Below are positions 43,168-52,119 of a DNA stretch of 64,000 bases, piece after piece. Below the pieces are notes generated by a model. It was given only the letters and a program-made list of their open reading frames with translations, had not been told where the DNA came from and did not search any database. Origin of the DNA: MB1-2 sp046566065 (GTDB taxonomy: Bacteria; Actinomycetota; CADDZG01; WHSQ01); NCBI GenBank assembly GCA_046566065.1, contig JBKHXK010000006.1:23853-87852 (forward strand). The letters run 5' to 3'. The translations under genes were made by a program, and so were the position numbers. Numbering within the stretch: position 1 is the stretch's first letter; each line of letters starts with the position of its first letter.

Positions 43168-44796
43168 GTGAGCGAGGAAGCGATCGAGGTGCGGTCGGGT
43201 CTCGCTCGATCCACCGCCCTGATGACGGCCGGAACCGTCATCTCTCGCGTCACGGGAGTGCTGCGCTTGGCGGTCCTGGCCGCCACGCTTGGCGTGACCG
43301 AGACGCGCTTCACGGACACCTACAACCTCGCCAACATGGCTCCGAACATCCTGTACGAGCTCGTGCTCGGCGGAGTCATCACGGCGGTCTTCGTCCCGGT
43401 GTTCGTCGAGCTGCTGCACAAGGACGATCCCGATGAGGCATGGCGCAACCTGAGCGCGATCGTGAACTGGTCGCTGTTGGGCCTCACCCTGTTGGCTCTG
43501 ATCGGGATGATCGCGGCCCCCTGGATCGCCGGGTTCTATGCGAGTCGTCTGGGCGGCGAGTTGGGGCGCGACCAACAGGAGGTGATCACCTTCCTGCTTC
43601 GTCTGTTCATCCCACAGGTGGTGTTCTACGGGATCTATTTCATGAGCAGCGGGCTCCTGAACGCCCACAAGAGGTTCGCTTTGCCGATGTTCACCCCGAT
43701 CGCGAACAACATCGTTCTGATCATCGTCCTGATCGTCTTCCACCAGTCCTACGGTCTGGTGGACATCGACTCGGTGACGACCTCGCAGCTCCTGCTGCTC
43801 GGACTGGGCACGACCGCGAGCGTTGCGCCGATGGGTTTGATGCTGCTGCCCGCCGTGCGGAGGTTGGGCGGGTACCGGCTGACGTTGGCGGTCGACCGGG
43901 ACCTCGTGCGCAAGCTGGTTCGCCTCTCCGCCTACATCACCGGCACCGTAGCGGCGAACCAGGTTGGTTATCTCGTCGTGCAGTGGCTCGCCAACGCTCG
44001 CCAGGGCGGGTACACGGCCTACCTCTCGGCGTTCGCGTTCTTCCTGCTTCCGATCGGGCTCTTCGTGTGGAGCCTGACCACCGCTCTCGCTCCCACGCTA
44101 AGCCGCAACGCGTTGATCGAGGACTGGGATGCGTTCAAAGCCGACCTCATGACCGGGCTGCGCGCCACCGCGTTCCTGACCCTTCCCGCGACCGCCGGGT
44201 TCCTCTTGCTCGCCCGGCCTCTGGTGGAAGCCTTCCTGCGACACGGTGTCGTGACGGCTGGATCGACGGATCTCGTCGTCGACGTGCTGACCTTCTTGGT
44301 CCTGGGGTTGGTTCAGTTCTCGCTGTTCCAGGTGCTGACCCGCGCGTTCTACGCGATGCAGAACGGAAAGACCCCCTTCCTCGTGAACTGTTTGGTGATC
44401 GGAGTGAACATCGCGATCAACGTCGTGATGTATGGATGGCTCGGGATCAAGGGCCTGGCCGCGGGTCATGCGATCGCCTACACGATCGGGGTCGCTTTCC
44501 TCTTGCGGGCTCTCACTCGGCGGATCGGCAAGGTCGATCTGAGCGGGGCCGTTCGGTCTTTCCTGCGCATGGCCGCAGCGACCGTGGGGATGTCGGTGGT
44601 CGTCTGGCCCACGCTGCGGGCGGTGGAGGCGTGGCTCGGTTCGGGCGGGACCACGGGACCCCTGGTCGGCCTCATCTCGGCCACCGTGGCCGGAGGGGCC
44701 GCCTATCTGGCGCTCGCCGGGCTGTTCAAGGTCGAGGAGCTCGACTACCTGAGGAACGTCATCGCGCGCCGCCGGAGCCCTCAGCCTTCCGCATAG
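43168..44796 (+). CDS. murJ: Lipid II flippase MurJ
   Basis: 542 aa from GTG 43168; the start is uncertain because no strong ribosome-binding site is seen, and a GTG at 43096 would overlap the upstream gene. About 14 membrane segments. Family features: STALMTAGTVISRVTGVLRLAVLA, NLANMAPNILYELVLGGVITAVFVPVFVE. MurJ flips lipid-linked peptidoglycan precursor across the membrane. The 3' end overlaps the convergent sulfotransferase by 16 nt. Confidence 0.94.
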   Translation: MSEEAIEVRSGLARSTALMTAGTVISRVTGVLRLAVLAATLGVTETRFTDTYNLANMAPNILYELVLGGVITAVFVPVFVELLHKDDPDEAWRNLSAIVNWSLLGLTLLALIGMIAAPWIAGFYASRLGGELGRDQQEVITFLLRLFIPQVVFYGIYFMSSGLLNAHKRFALPMFTPIANNIVLIIVLIVFHQSYGLVDIDSVTTSQLLLLGLGTTASVAPMGLMLLPAVRRLGGYRLTLAVDRDLVRKLVRLSAYITGTVAANQVGYLVVQWLANARQGGYTAYLSAFAFFLLPIGLFVWSLTTALAPTLSRNALIEDWDAFKADLMTGLRATAFLTLPATAGFLLLARPLVEAFLRHGVVTAGSTDLVVDVLTFLVLGLVQFSLFQVLTRAFYAMQNGKTPFLVNCLVIGVNIAINVVMYGWLGIKGLAAGHAIAYTIGVAFLLRALTRRIGKVDLSGAVRSFLRMAAATVGMSVVVWPTLRAVEAWLGSGGTTGPLVGLISATVAGGAAYLALAGLFKVEELDYLRNVIARRRSPQPSA

Positions 44797-45692
44797 AGAG
44801 CTGCGGCCACCTCAGATGTCTCTCTTTCGACACGTGCCGCTTCTTCCGGCGTCAGCCGGCTCCTCCAGGTCTCGGTTGCGGCGGTGCTGTCTCGCTTGAT
44901 CGCTCTTCGACGCCTCGGGGAGACGTCTTTGGGGTTGGCGCTGTCGCTGTAGGAGGCGATCTTGGCGCGCACCTCGTCGTTCCAGCGCAGCCCGAGGGTC
45001 TCGTACAGCCGCCGGTACCCATCAACGGGGTCGGCGGCGAGCTCCTCGTAACGGACGAAGGTGAACCCCGGTCGCCTGCGCCGGAGCTCGGCGACGTAGT
45101 CATACATCGCGTTCCACATGACGATGCCCTCGCCGACGAGGTCGACCTCCCCCTCGTATCCCACGAAGTTCTGGCGATGAGCGCTCAGGTGGTCGCGCAC
45201 GAGCAGGTCCTGGCTCAACCACTCGCGTTCGTAGTCGAAGCCCCAGTTCAGCTTCTTCAGGCTGCTGACGAAGGCCACGGGCCTCCGGATCATGACCACC
45301 GGCTGGACGCCGAACCGATCGGCGAGCCACTCGGCCGAGAAAAGAGCGAACGGATCCTTCAGGAGAGGGCGGAGCTTCCGGGCCCGATACGCAAGGGCTC
45401 GGCCTAGCTCCGGCGCGATCCGGGCCGCATGCTTCGGGTGCCGGATGGCTGCGATCGATCGGGCCGGGAAGCGCAGTTCGAGCACGCGGCGCATGGGCTC
45501 CACGTAGGGCCCCTCGTTCTCCTCCGTGATGTACATGAACCAGCGCGGCATCGGCCGCGTCAACCAACCGGGGGAGCGGTTCGGGCACATCGGCTCGTGG
45601 ATGTAAGCGGCTTCGCCGGACTGGCACAGCATGCGGCCGACCCAGGTGGTGCCGGACCGGTGCGAGCCGGTCACCAGGATCGGTGCGTTCAA
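44781..45692 (-). CDS. Sulfotransferase family protein
   Basis: 303 aa from TTG 45692. The 5'-phosphosulfate loop VTGSHRSGTTWVGRML and the 3'-phosphate motif VVMIRRPVAFVSSLKKL are those of PAPS-dependent sulfotransferases. It probably sulfates a cell-surface glycan or lipid; the acceptor is unknown. It begins 5 nt after the phosphodiester glycosidase gene on the same strand, so the two likely share an mRNA. Confidence 0.88.
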   Translation of the reverse strand: MNAPILVTGSHRSGTTWVGRMLCQSGEAAYIHEPMCPNRSPGWLTRPMPRWFMYITEENEGPYVEPMRRVLELRFPARSIAAIRHPKHAARIAPELGRALAYRARKLRPLLKDPFALFSAEWLADRFGVQPVVMIRRPVAFVSSLKKLNWGFDYEREWLSQDLLVRDHLSAHRQNFVGYEGEVDLVGEGIVMWNAMYDYVAELRRRRPGFTFVRYEELAADPVDGYRRLYETLGLRWNDEVRAKIASYSDSANPKDVSPRRRRAIKRDSTAATETWRSRLTPEEAARVERETSEVAAALYAEG

Positions 45693-45696
45693 GCGG

Positions 45697-47130
45697 CTAG
45701 CGGCTGGTTATGGAGGCGCACGTCGCCCGGCCCCGGTAGACGTCGAGCGCGCGACCCAATACTCCGCTGAACTTGCGACCGGGTTCGCGGCTTTCCAGGT
45801 AGTCGAGAAGGCCTCCAGTGGAACCGGGGTCGCGCAGCCCGGCGCAAACGCGGCGGGTCTCGATCGGCTCTCCCAAAACGGTCTCGCCCTCGAGTCCCTG
45901 CAACTGTGTCGGAGTCGGCGCCGGCGTTTCTGTGGGAGTGGGGGCCGGTGCCGGTGCCGTCTCGCTCACGACGAGGATGGCGGAGCCCACGGGACGTTCG
46001 TAGGCCCCCGATACGCGGTTAACGACCCGCCCTCGCACCCACATCGTCGTCGACCCTCCACCGTCGAGGTTCAGAGCGGAGGTGGCCCCCAACCACTCGA
46101 AGAGGCGAGCGAAGGCCACCGGCGTCATCCCGACCGAGTCCTTCTGCCGGCCGTCGACGGTCACCAACAACAGCTTCCCCATGGCGTCGACGCCGATCCC
46201 GGTGCGCGGGTTGCGCTCGCAGAAGTAGGAGTCGGTGCAGCTCTCCGCCGTGATCAAGCCGTTCTCGAGGAGCGTGGGATTACCGCCGATCGTCTCGATC
46301 ACCTGAGGCCACCCGGTCGTCCACCCGAGCGTCACGGTCTCTCCCGAGAGGAGGCTCGCAACCATCATGTCGCCCTCGACGCTGCCCCAAGGGGCGGAGA
46401 GCACGACGCCGCCTTGGCGTGACATCCGCCTCGACGTGCACTTCGTGATGTCGACGTAGAAGGTCTGCACGACGTTGATCTGGTCTGCCTGCAGAGTGGG
46501 GGAGTCGAGCGGGAGCAACCGCGTCGAGCAGGCGTTGTGTGGGGGCCGGTGGTTGTATCCACCCTTCATCGTGTAGGCGGTGATCTCGTCCGAGCTCGCA
46601 GGCACCTTGTTCCATGCGTCGATCGCCCAGGTCTCTCCGGTGTCTTGCTGGGTCAGAGAAGCGCGGAATTTGGGATGCCCTATGTAGACCGTCTGGTCGT
46701 CGGGAGTCAGCGCGAAGTTCCTCCCCCACACCAGGGGAGACGTGACCAGTTCGCTGTCATGGGCGAAGGTGTGAACCGGTCGGCCCTTCGCCGGATCGCT
46801 GGGCAACAAGGTGTAATCCCCGTTGATGGCGGCCACGGCCCCATTGCGGGCCGCCATCGAGCTGGTGGTCTCGTGATCGGGGATCAGATCGTTGGCGAGC
46901 TCCATCTGGAGCGTGAGCGACCTGTCGGGGTTGAGCTTGAGCACCCGTATCCGGTTCGGCCCCCGAGCGTCCCTGATTCGCAGCAGGGTGAGACCCGGCC
47001 CCACCCTCTCGGACCGGATGCGGTAGCGCCCGGTGGAGTCGTAGGCCGGTGGCGTCGGCGCCGCCGGGGCGGCGATCGACAGGGCCAGAGCCACAGCTCC
47101 GCCCACAGCGACGATCCGGGATGCCCTCAT
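45697..47130 (-). CDS. Secreted phosphodiester glycosidase domain protein (DUF2233/NAGPA)
   Basis: 477 aa from ATG 47130, chosen because it begins a clear signal peptide (MRASRIVAVGGAVALALSIAA). NAGPA-type domain, about 60-400: AAINGDY, NPRTGIGVDAMGKLLLVTVDGR, LFEWLGATSALNLDGGGSTTMWV. A Pro/Thr-rich linker (TPTETPAPTPT) and a short cysteine-containing tail follow. Family members hydrolyse N-acetylglucosamine 1-phosphodiesters. Partner of the sulfotransferase in one unit. Confidence 0.88.
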   Translation of the reverse strand: MRASRIVAVGGAVALALSIAAPAAPTPPAYDSTGRYRIRSERVGPGLTLLRIRDARGPNRIRVLKLNPDRSLTLQMELANDLIPDHETTSSMAARNGAVAAINGDYTLLPSDPAKGRPVHTFAHDSELVTSPLVWGRNFALTPDDQTVYIGHPKFRASLTQQDTGETWAIDAWNKVPASSDEITAYTMKGGYNHRPPHNACSTRLLPLDSPTLQADQINVVQTFYVDITKCTSRRMSRQGGVVLSAPWGSVEGDMMVASLLSGETVTLGWTTGWPQVIETIGGNPTLLENGLITAESCTDSYFCERNPRTGIGVDAMGKLLLVTVDGRQKDSVGMTPVAFARLFEWLGATSALNLDGGGSTTMWVRGRVVNRVSGAYERPVGSAILVVSETAPAPAPTPTETPAPTPTQLQGLEGETVLGEPIETRRVCAGLRDPGSTGGLLDYLESREPGRKFSGVLGRALDVYRGRATCASITSR

Positions 47131-47319
47131 GCGGCGACGATAGCGCGCTCTACATTCCTGACGTAACAGGGCAAACATCCGCGGATCAGAGCCGGGTGCG
47201 TGTTACGTTCGTCCGGCCCCCGGAGGGCTCCCAGAAAGACCCCGTCCGGTGCGGCGCGGTCGACGGTAAGACGGGCCCGAGGGCCTTAGACGTCCACTTA
47301 AATCAAGGAGGACCACCAA

Positions 47320-48369
47320 GTGAGTGATACGGCCAAGCGCGGCCTGATGATCGGCGGCGGGGTGCTGTTACTCGGCATCGTCGCTTTCTTCCTGCTGGGT
47401 AACCGGGACGGGAAGTCCCCACTGCAGTCGATCCAAGACGTCGTGGACCCCGAGCCCGCGACCTGTCCGCTGACGGGCCTGGAGCCTGCCAAGGAGTCCT
47501 TGCTGGAGCGCCCGGCCGTGGCGGTCAAGATCTCCAACATCCCCGCGGCTTACCCGCTCTCCGGCCTCGAGGACGCAGAGATCGTCTACGAAGAACTGGT
47601 CGAGGGTGGCTTGACGCGGTTCATGGCCCTGTATCACTGCACCGATGCCGAGAAAGCCGGCCCCGTTCGCAGCTCCCGTGAGGTCGACGCCGCGATCATG
47701 ACCCCGGTCACCCGCATCTTGGGGGCCGCCGGTGGCAACACGCAGGTCCGCGAAACGCTCGGAGAGGCCGGGATCGTCCTGATCGACGAGAACGCCGAGG
47801 GCGGCGCCATGGAACGCATCGCGCGCGAGGGCGTGAGCATGGAGCACACCCTTTACCTCGACACCGCCGCCCTGCGGAAGGTGGGACGCAAAGAGTTCGA
47901 CGAGCTTCCCCCTGAGGACCTACGCCGCTTCGGCGAGCTGGAGGGCAAGGCCAAGCCGGCCAAGACCATCACGATCGAATTCGGGGCCGCGTCGGTCGGC
48001 TACGAGTGGGACGGCGAGAAGTACCTGCGCTTCGACGAGGGCCAACCGCTGATGTCCGAGTCCGGAGAACAGCTCTTCGCGAACAACGTCCTGATCGAGG
48101 AGCACACGATCGACTTCTCCGAGATCACCGACGTCGCAGGCGCACCGTCCACGATCATCAAAGACGTCACCGGTTCCGGTCGGGCAGTGCTCTTCCGCGA
48201 TGGGAAGGCGATCAAGGGGACGTGGGAGCGCGAGTCGGTCGACGGCCCGGTGAGGTTCCTGACGAAGGACGGCGAGGAGATGGTCTTCGCCGCAGGCACG
48301 ACCTGGATCGAGCTGGTCCCGAACGACAAGGGCGAGGCCAAGGGATCCTTCGACTATGCCCGCAAGTAG
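47320..48369 (+). CDS. DUF3048 membrane-anchored protein, copy 1
   Basis: 349 aa from GTG 47320 with AGGAGG upstream. A single N-terminal membrane helix (GLMIGGGVLLLGIVAFFLL) precedes the YerB-type DUF3048 domain: CPLTGLEPAKESLLERPAVAVKI, AYPLSGLEDAEIVYEELVEGGLTRFMALYH, KAGPVRSSREVD, FAAGTTWIELVP. Function is unknown. It is followed by a second copy with a 14-nt overlap. Confidence 0.9.
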   Translation: MSDTAKRGLMIGGGVLLLGIVAFFLLGNRDGKSPLQSIQDVVDPEPATCPLTGLEPAKESLLERPAVAVKISNIPAAYPLSGLEDAEIVYEELVEGGLTRFMALYHCTDAEKAGPVRSSREVDAAIMTPVTRILGAAGGNTQVRETLGEAGIVLIDENAEGGAMERIAREGVSMEHTLYLDTAALRKVGRKEFDELPPEDLRRFGELEGKAKPAKTITIEFGAASVGYEWDGEKYLRFDEGQPLMSESGEQLFANNVLIEEHTIDFSEITDVAGAPSTIIKDVTGSGRAVLFRDGKAIKGTWERESVDGPVRFLTKDGEEMVFAAGTTWIELVPNDKGEAKGSFDYARK

Positions 48370-49402
48370 GAAGGCACGGCTCCTGGCCGTCCTGGCCGCT
48401 TGCGTCGTTCTGGTTGCGGGCGCGTGCAGCAGCGATGACCCTGAACCGCCCGCGGTGGCCGCTCCGACCCCCACGCCCACCCCGACGCCGGATCCGAAGT
48501 GCCCCCTGACCGGCGAGGACCCGGCGGACCCGGCTCTGGTGTCCCGGCCCGCCGTAGCGGTGAAGGTCGAGAACCATCCCGTCGCCTATCCGCTGTCGGG
48601 CCTCGAGGAAGCCGAGATCGTGTTCGAGGAGCTGGTCGAGGGAGGCATCACGCGCTTCATGGCGATCTATCACTGCACCGACGCGGCGAAGGTGGGTCCC
48701 GTGCGCAGCTCGCGCGTGATCGATCCCGGGATCATGATCCCGATCACCCGCATCCTGGGGGCGGCCGGCGGCAACGACATCGTCCGCAAGGAACTTCAGA
48801 AGGCGAAGGTGGTGATCCTCGACGAGGACACCTCCGGCGAGGCGATGCGACGGATCCCTCGCGCTGGGATCAGCCTCGAGCACACCCTCTACGCGAACAC
48901 CAAGGCACTGCGGAAGCTGGGCAGCAGGTCCTTCGACGAGCCACCCAAGGTGGCATTCGAGTTCGGCCCCCTCGAGGGGGATGCGAAACGAGCGCGCGAA
49001 CTGACCGCGAGCTTCGCGGGCCAGGCGACCGTGAGCTACCGGTGGAAGAACGGGAAGTGGCTGCGTTTCGACGACGGCAGCCCGCTCCTGTCAGAGGACG
49101 GGAAGCAGATAGCGGTCGATAACGTCGTGATCGAGCAACACACGGTGCGGAACTCGCGCACGATCGTTGACGTAGCCGGGAACCCCTCGATCGAGATCGC
49201 CGATGACACCGGGCGCGGACCGGCGGTGCTGCTGCGGGACGGCAAGCAGATCAAAGGCAGCTGGATCCGCAAGAGGGCCCAGGGGCCGGTCCGATTCATC
49301 ACGAAGTCGGGCGAGCCGATGGTGTTCGCTCCGGGCACGATCTGGGTCGAGCTCCTTCCCGACCGCAAGGGCGAGATCAAAGGCTCTTTCTCCATCAGGT
49401 AG
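48356..49402 (+). CDS. DUF3048 lipoprotein, copy 2
   Basis: 348 aa. A signal peptide with lipobox LVAGAC (Cys about 24) and a Pro/Thr linker (PTPTPTPTPDP) precede a DUF3048 domain clearly related to copy 1: YPLSGLEEAEIVFEELVEGG, RFMAIYHCTDAAKVGPVRSS, APGTIWVELLP. The two differ mainly in anchoring, helix versus lipid. A duplication is the simplest origin. Confidence 0.9.
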   Translation: MPASRKARLLAVLAACVVLVAGACSSDDPEPPAVAAPTPTPTPTPDPKCPLTGEDPADPALVSRPAVAVKVENHPVAYPLSGLEEAEIVFEELVEGGITRFMAIYHCTDAAKVGPVRSSRVIDPGIMIPITRILGAAGGNDIVRKELQKAKVVILDEDTSGEAMRRIPRAGISLEHTLYANTKALRKLGSRSFDEPPKVAFEFGPLEGDAKRARELTASFAGQATVSYRWKNGKWLRFDDGSPLLSEDGKQIAVDNVVIEQHTVRNSRTIVDVAGNPSIEIADDTGRGPAVLLRDGKQIKGSWIRKRAQGPVRFITKSGEPMVFAPGTIWVELLPDRKGEIKGSFSIR

Positions 49403-49460
49403 CTGTTCATCGCTTCCCCTAATCGATAGCTTGTTGAGATCCACGAGCGAGGAGGGGTCG

Positions 49461-49823
49461 ATGGGAAAGATGCTGGTGCACGTAACCTGCGGACCGGAGG
49501 ATCCAAGCCGCGCTGCTCTAGCGTTCCTGGTGGCCAAGACCGCCGTGGCCGAGGGTCACGAGGTGAGCGTCTTCCTGGCAGCCGACGCGGTGCAACTCGC
49601 TCGCGACGCCGTCCTCGACTCGTTGACGGGTGTGGGCACCGGCTCCTTGAGGGAACACCACGACGCCATCGTGGCGGGGGGAGGTCGTTTCTATCTCTCG
49701 GGCATGTCGAGCAAGGCTCGCGGCGTTGGTGAGGCAGATATCGAAGGCCGACCGGCCGAGATGGCGATGCCCGACGTGCTCGTCCGCCTTTCTTTCGAAA
49801 GCGACGTCGTCCTCACGTACTGA
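49461..49823 (+). CDS. DsrE/F-like protein
   Basis: 120 aa from ATG 49461 with GGAGGGG upstream. The Rossmann-like pattern MLVHVTCGPEDPSRAALAFLVAKTAVAEGHEVSVFLAADAVQLA, then GGGRFYLSGMSSKARG fits the DsrE family. A Cys in VTCGPED is early in the chain, away from the sulfur-relay cysteine of TusD/DsrE, so sulfur transfer is doubtful. Confidence 0.85.
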   Translation: MGKMLVHVTCGPEDPSRAALAFLVAKTAVAEGHEVSVFLAADAVQLARDAVLDSLTGVGTGSLREHHDAIVAGGGRFYLSGMSSKARGVGEADIEGRPAEMAMPDVLVRLSFESDVVLTY

Positions 49824-49887
49824 TCGCGGGGGCCGAGGCCCCGGTAGGATCGTGTTTCCGCCGATCCAGCGTGTAGAGGAGCGCCCC

Positions 49888-50784
49888 ATGGCCGAGATCC
49901 AGAGAGAGACGGGCGGCGTCCGCGTCAAGCGCGGGCTCGCAGAGATGCTGAAGGGCGGCGTCATCATGGACGTCACCTCAGCGGAACAGGCGAAGATCGC
50001 CGAGGATGCAGGTGCCGTGGCGGTCATGGCTCTGGAGCGCGTTCCGGCCGACATCCGGGCCGAGGGCGGCGTCGTTCGGATGGCCGATCCCGAGAAGGTC
50101 GCCGAGATCGTCGAGACCGTGTCGATCCCGGTGATGGCCAAGTGCCGGATCGGTCACTTCGTCGAAGCGCAGGTCCTCCAATCCCTCGGCGTCGATTACA
50201 TCGACGAATCCGAGGTCCTGACTCCGGCGGACGAAGCGAACCACGTCGACAAGTGGGCGTTCGACGTGCCGTTCGTGTGTGGTGCGACGAACCTCGGCGA
50301 GGCCTTGCGCCGCATAGGCGAAGGCGCGGCGATGATCCGCAGCAAGGGCGAGGCCGGGACCGGCAACGTGGTCGAGGCAGTGCGTCACATGCGCTCGATC
50401 ACATCTTCGATCAAGAAGCTGTCGGTCAGTGGACCCGAGGAGTTGATGAGCGCTGCCAAGGAACTCCGCGCTCCGTACGAGCTGGTGAAGGAGATCGCCG
50501 AGACGGGCACGCTGCCGGTGGTGCTCTTTACGGCCGGCGGCATCGCGACCCCTGCCGACGCCGCGCTGATGATGCAGCTCGGCGCCGACGGCGTCTTCGT
50601 GGGCTCGGGGATCTTCAAGTCCGGCGACCCGGCGACCCGAGCGCGAGCGATCGTCGAGGCAACCACGCACTTCGAAGACCCCGATCTGATCGCCAAGGTC
50701 TCCCGTGGTTTGGGCGAAGCGATGGTCGGCATCAACATCGCCGATATCCCCGAGGGAGAGAGGCTCGCCTCGCGAGGCTGGTAA
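49888..50784 (+). CDS. pdxS: Pyridoxal 5'-phosphate synthase lyase subunit PdxS
   Basis: 298 aa from ATG 49888 with GAGGAG upstream. The TIM barrel has MDVTSAEQAKIAEDAGAVAVMALERVPADIR, the catalytic Lys in PVMAKCRIGHF and LFTAGGIATPADAALMMQLGADGVFVGSGIF. It makes PLP from ribose 5-phosphate, glyceraldehyde 3-phosphate and ammonia supplied by PdxT, whose gene follows 3 nt later. Confidence 0.98.
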   Translation: MAEIQRETGGVRVKRGLAEMLKGGVIMDVTSAEQAKIAEDAGAVAVMALERVPADIRAEGGVVRMADPEKVAEIVETVSIPVMAKCRIGHFVEAQVLQSLGVDYIDESEVLTPADEANHVDKWAFDVPFVCGATNLGEALRRIGEGAAMIRSKGEAGTGNVVEAVRHMRSITSSIKKLSVSGPEELMSAAKELRAPYELVKEIAETGTLPVVLFTAGGIATPADAALMMQLGADGVFVGSGIFKSGDPATRARAIVEATTHFEDPDLIAKVSRGLGEAMVGINIADIPEGERLASRGW

Positions 50785-50787
50785 CCG

Positions 50788-51369
50788 GTGAAGGTCGGTG
50801 TCCTAGGTCTGCAAGGAGACGTTCGGGAGCACCTGCGCGCCCTGACGGACGTGGGGGCCGCGGCATCGGTGGTGAAGAAGATCGACCAGCTCGACGCGGT
50901 CGACGCCTTGATCATCCCCGGTGGTGAATCGACCACGATCGGCAAGCTGCTCGACCTCTACGGACTGATCGGCCCGCTGCGGGAGCGGGCCAGGGCCGGG
51001 ATGCCGCTGTATGGCACGTGTGCGGGAGCGATCCTCATGGCCGACCGTGTCGTCGGTCTTCAGGACGCCCCCCATCGCCTAGGCGTCATGGACATCTCGG
51101 TGCGAAGGAACGCCTACGGCCGTCAGGTCGATTCGTTCGAGACCGACCTGACGGTGAGCGGGATCGAAGGATCGTTCAGAGCCGTCTTCATCCGCGCTCC
51201 CTCTATCGAGCAGGTCGGAGATGACGTCGAGGTCCTGGCGACCGTCGACGATCAGCCGGTTCTCGTGCGGCAGGGGGCTTTGCTCGCGTCCACCTTCCAT
51301 CCCGAGATGACCCCGGACGCTAGGGTGCATGAGCTATTCGTGAAACTCATACAAGAGGGGAACGCCTAG
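50788..51369 (+). CDS. pdxT: Pyridoxal 5'-phosphate synthase glutaminase subunit PdxT
   Basis: 193 aa from GTG 50788. A triad-type glutaminase: GGESTTIGKLL, the nucleophile Cys in LYGTCAGAILMAD and the His-Glu pair in ASTFHPEMTPD. It forms the ammonia channel complex with PdxS. Confidence 0.97.
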   Translation: MKVGVLGLQGDVREHLRALTDVGAAASVVKKIDQLDAVDALIIPGGESTTIGKLLDLYGLIGPLRERARAGMPLYGTCAGAILMADRVVGLQDAPHRLGVMDISVRRNAYGRQVDSFETDLTVSGIEGSFRAVFIRAPSIEQVGDDVEVLATVDDQPVLVRQGALLASTFHPEMTPDARVHELFVKLIQEGNA

Positions 51370-52119
51370 GTGTCTGGTCACTCCAAGTGGTCGACGATCA
51401 AGCGCAAGAAGGGCGCGGCCGACGCTCAACGCGCGAAGGTCTGGGGCAAGCTCCTTAGGTTCGTCGAGGTGGCGGCGCGTGACGGGGGCGGCATCATCGA
51501 GAACAACCCCACCCTCGCCACCGCCGTGCAGAAGGCCAAGCAAGCCAGCGTTCCCAACGACAACATCCAGCGAGCGATCAAGCGGGGGACCGGCGAGCTG
51601 CAGGGCGAGTCCTACGAGGAAACCTCCTACGAAGGCTACGGCCCTGCCGGTGTCGCGATGCTCGTGCACTGCTTGACCAACAACCGCAACCGCGCGGCCC
51701 AGGACGTTCGAAGCGCTTTCAACGGCGCGGGTGGGAAGCTCGCCGAGCCGGGGGCCGTGTCGTGGATGTTCGAGCCGAAAGGCGTCGTCATCGTTCCCGC
51801 TGCCGACACCACCGAAGACGACGTTCTACTGGTCGCGGCCGACGCGGGGGCCGAAGACGTCCGCGGCGGCGAGGAATCCTTCGAGGTGATCACTCCACCA
51901 GATGCGATGAAAGCCGTACACGACGCCCTCGAGGCGGCCGGGATCACCGTCGAGTCGAGCGAGCTCACCCAGCTCCCGAAGACCACGGTCGAGCTCAACG
52001 AAGAGGATGCGAAGAAGGTCCTGCGCCTGGTCGATTCTTTGGAAGAGCTCGATGACGTCCAGGACGTGTACGCGAACTTCGACATCCCGGACCATGTCCT
52101 CGCCGCAGTCGCTTCCTGA
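51370..52119 (+). CDS. yebC: YebC/PmpR-family protein
   Basis: 249 aa, GTG directly after the pdxT stop. Starts MSGHSKWSTIKRKKGAADAQRAK, the family signature, followed by NPTLATAVQKAKQASVPNDNIQRAIKRG and the acidic C-terminal domain. YebC proteins were described as regulators and lately as helpers of translation at difficult codons. The pdxST-yebC-ruvC order is common in actinobacteria. The cyclase gene starts inside the last 26 nt. Confidence 0.97.
   Translation: MSGHSKWSTIKRKKGAADAQRAKVWGKLLRFVEVAARDGGGIIENNPTLATAVQKAKQASVPNDNIQRAIKRGTGELQGESYEETSYEGYGPAGVAMLVHCLTNNRNRAAQDVRSAFNGAGGKLAEPGAVSWMFEPKGVVIVPAADTTEDDVLLVAADAGAEDVRGGEESFEVITPPDAMKAVHDALEAAGITVESSELTQLPKTTVELNEEDAKKVLRLVDSLEELDDVQDVYANFDIPDHVLAAVAS

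Noticed and set aside
43440..45407. A 655-aa plus-strand frame over murJ and the sulfotransferase
   Set aside because: Out of frame with murJ and antisense to the sulfotransferase; Arg/Pro/Asp-rich, no homology pattern.
47131..47319. Possible riboswitch before the first DUF3048 gene
   Set aside because: GC-rich stems can be drawn, but none of the known aptamer cores could be recognised.
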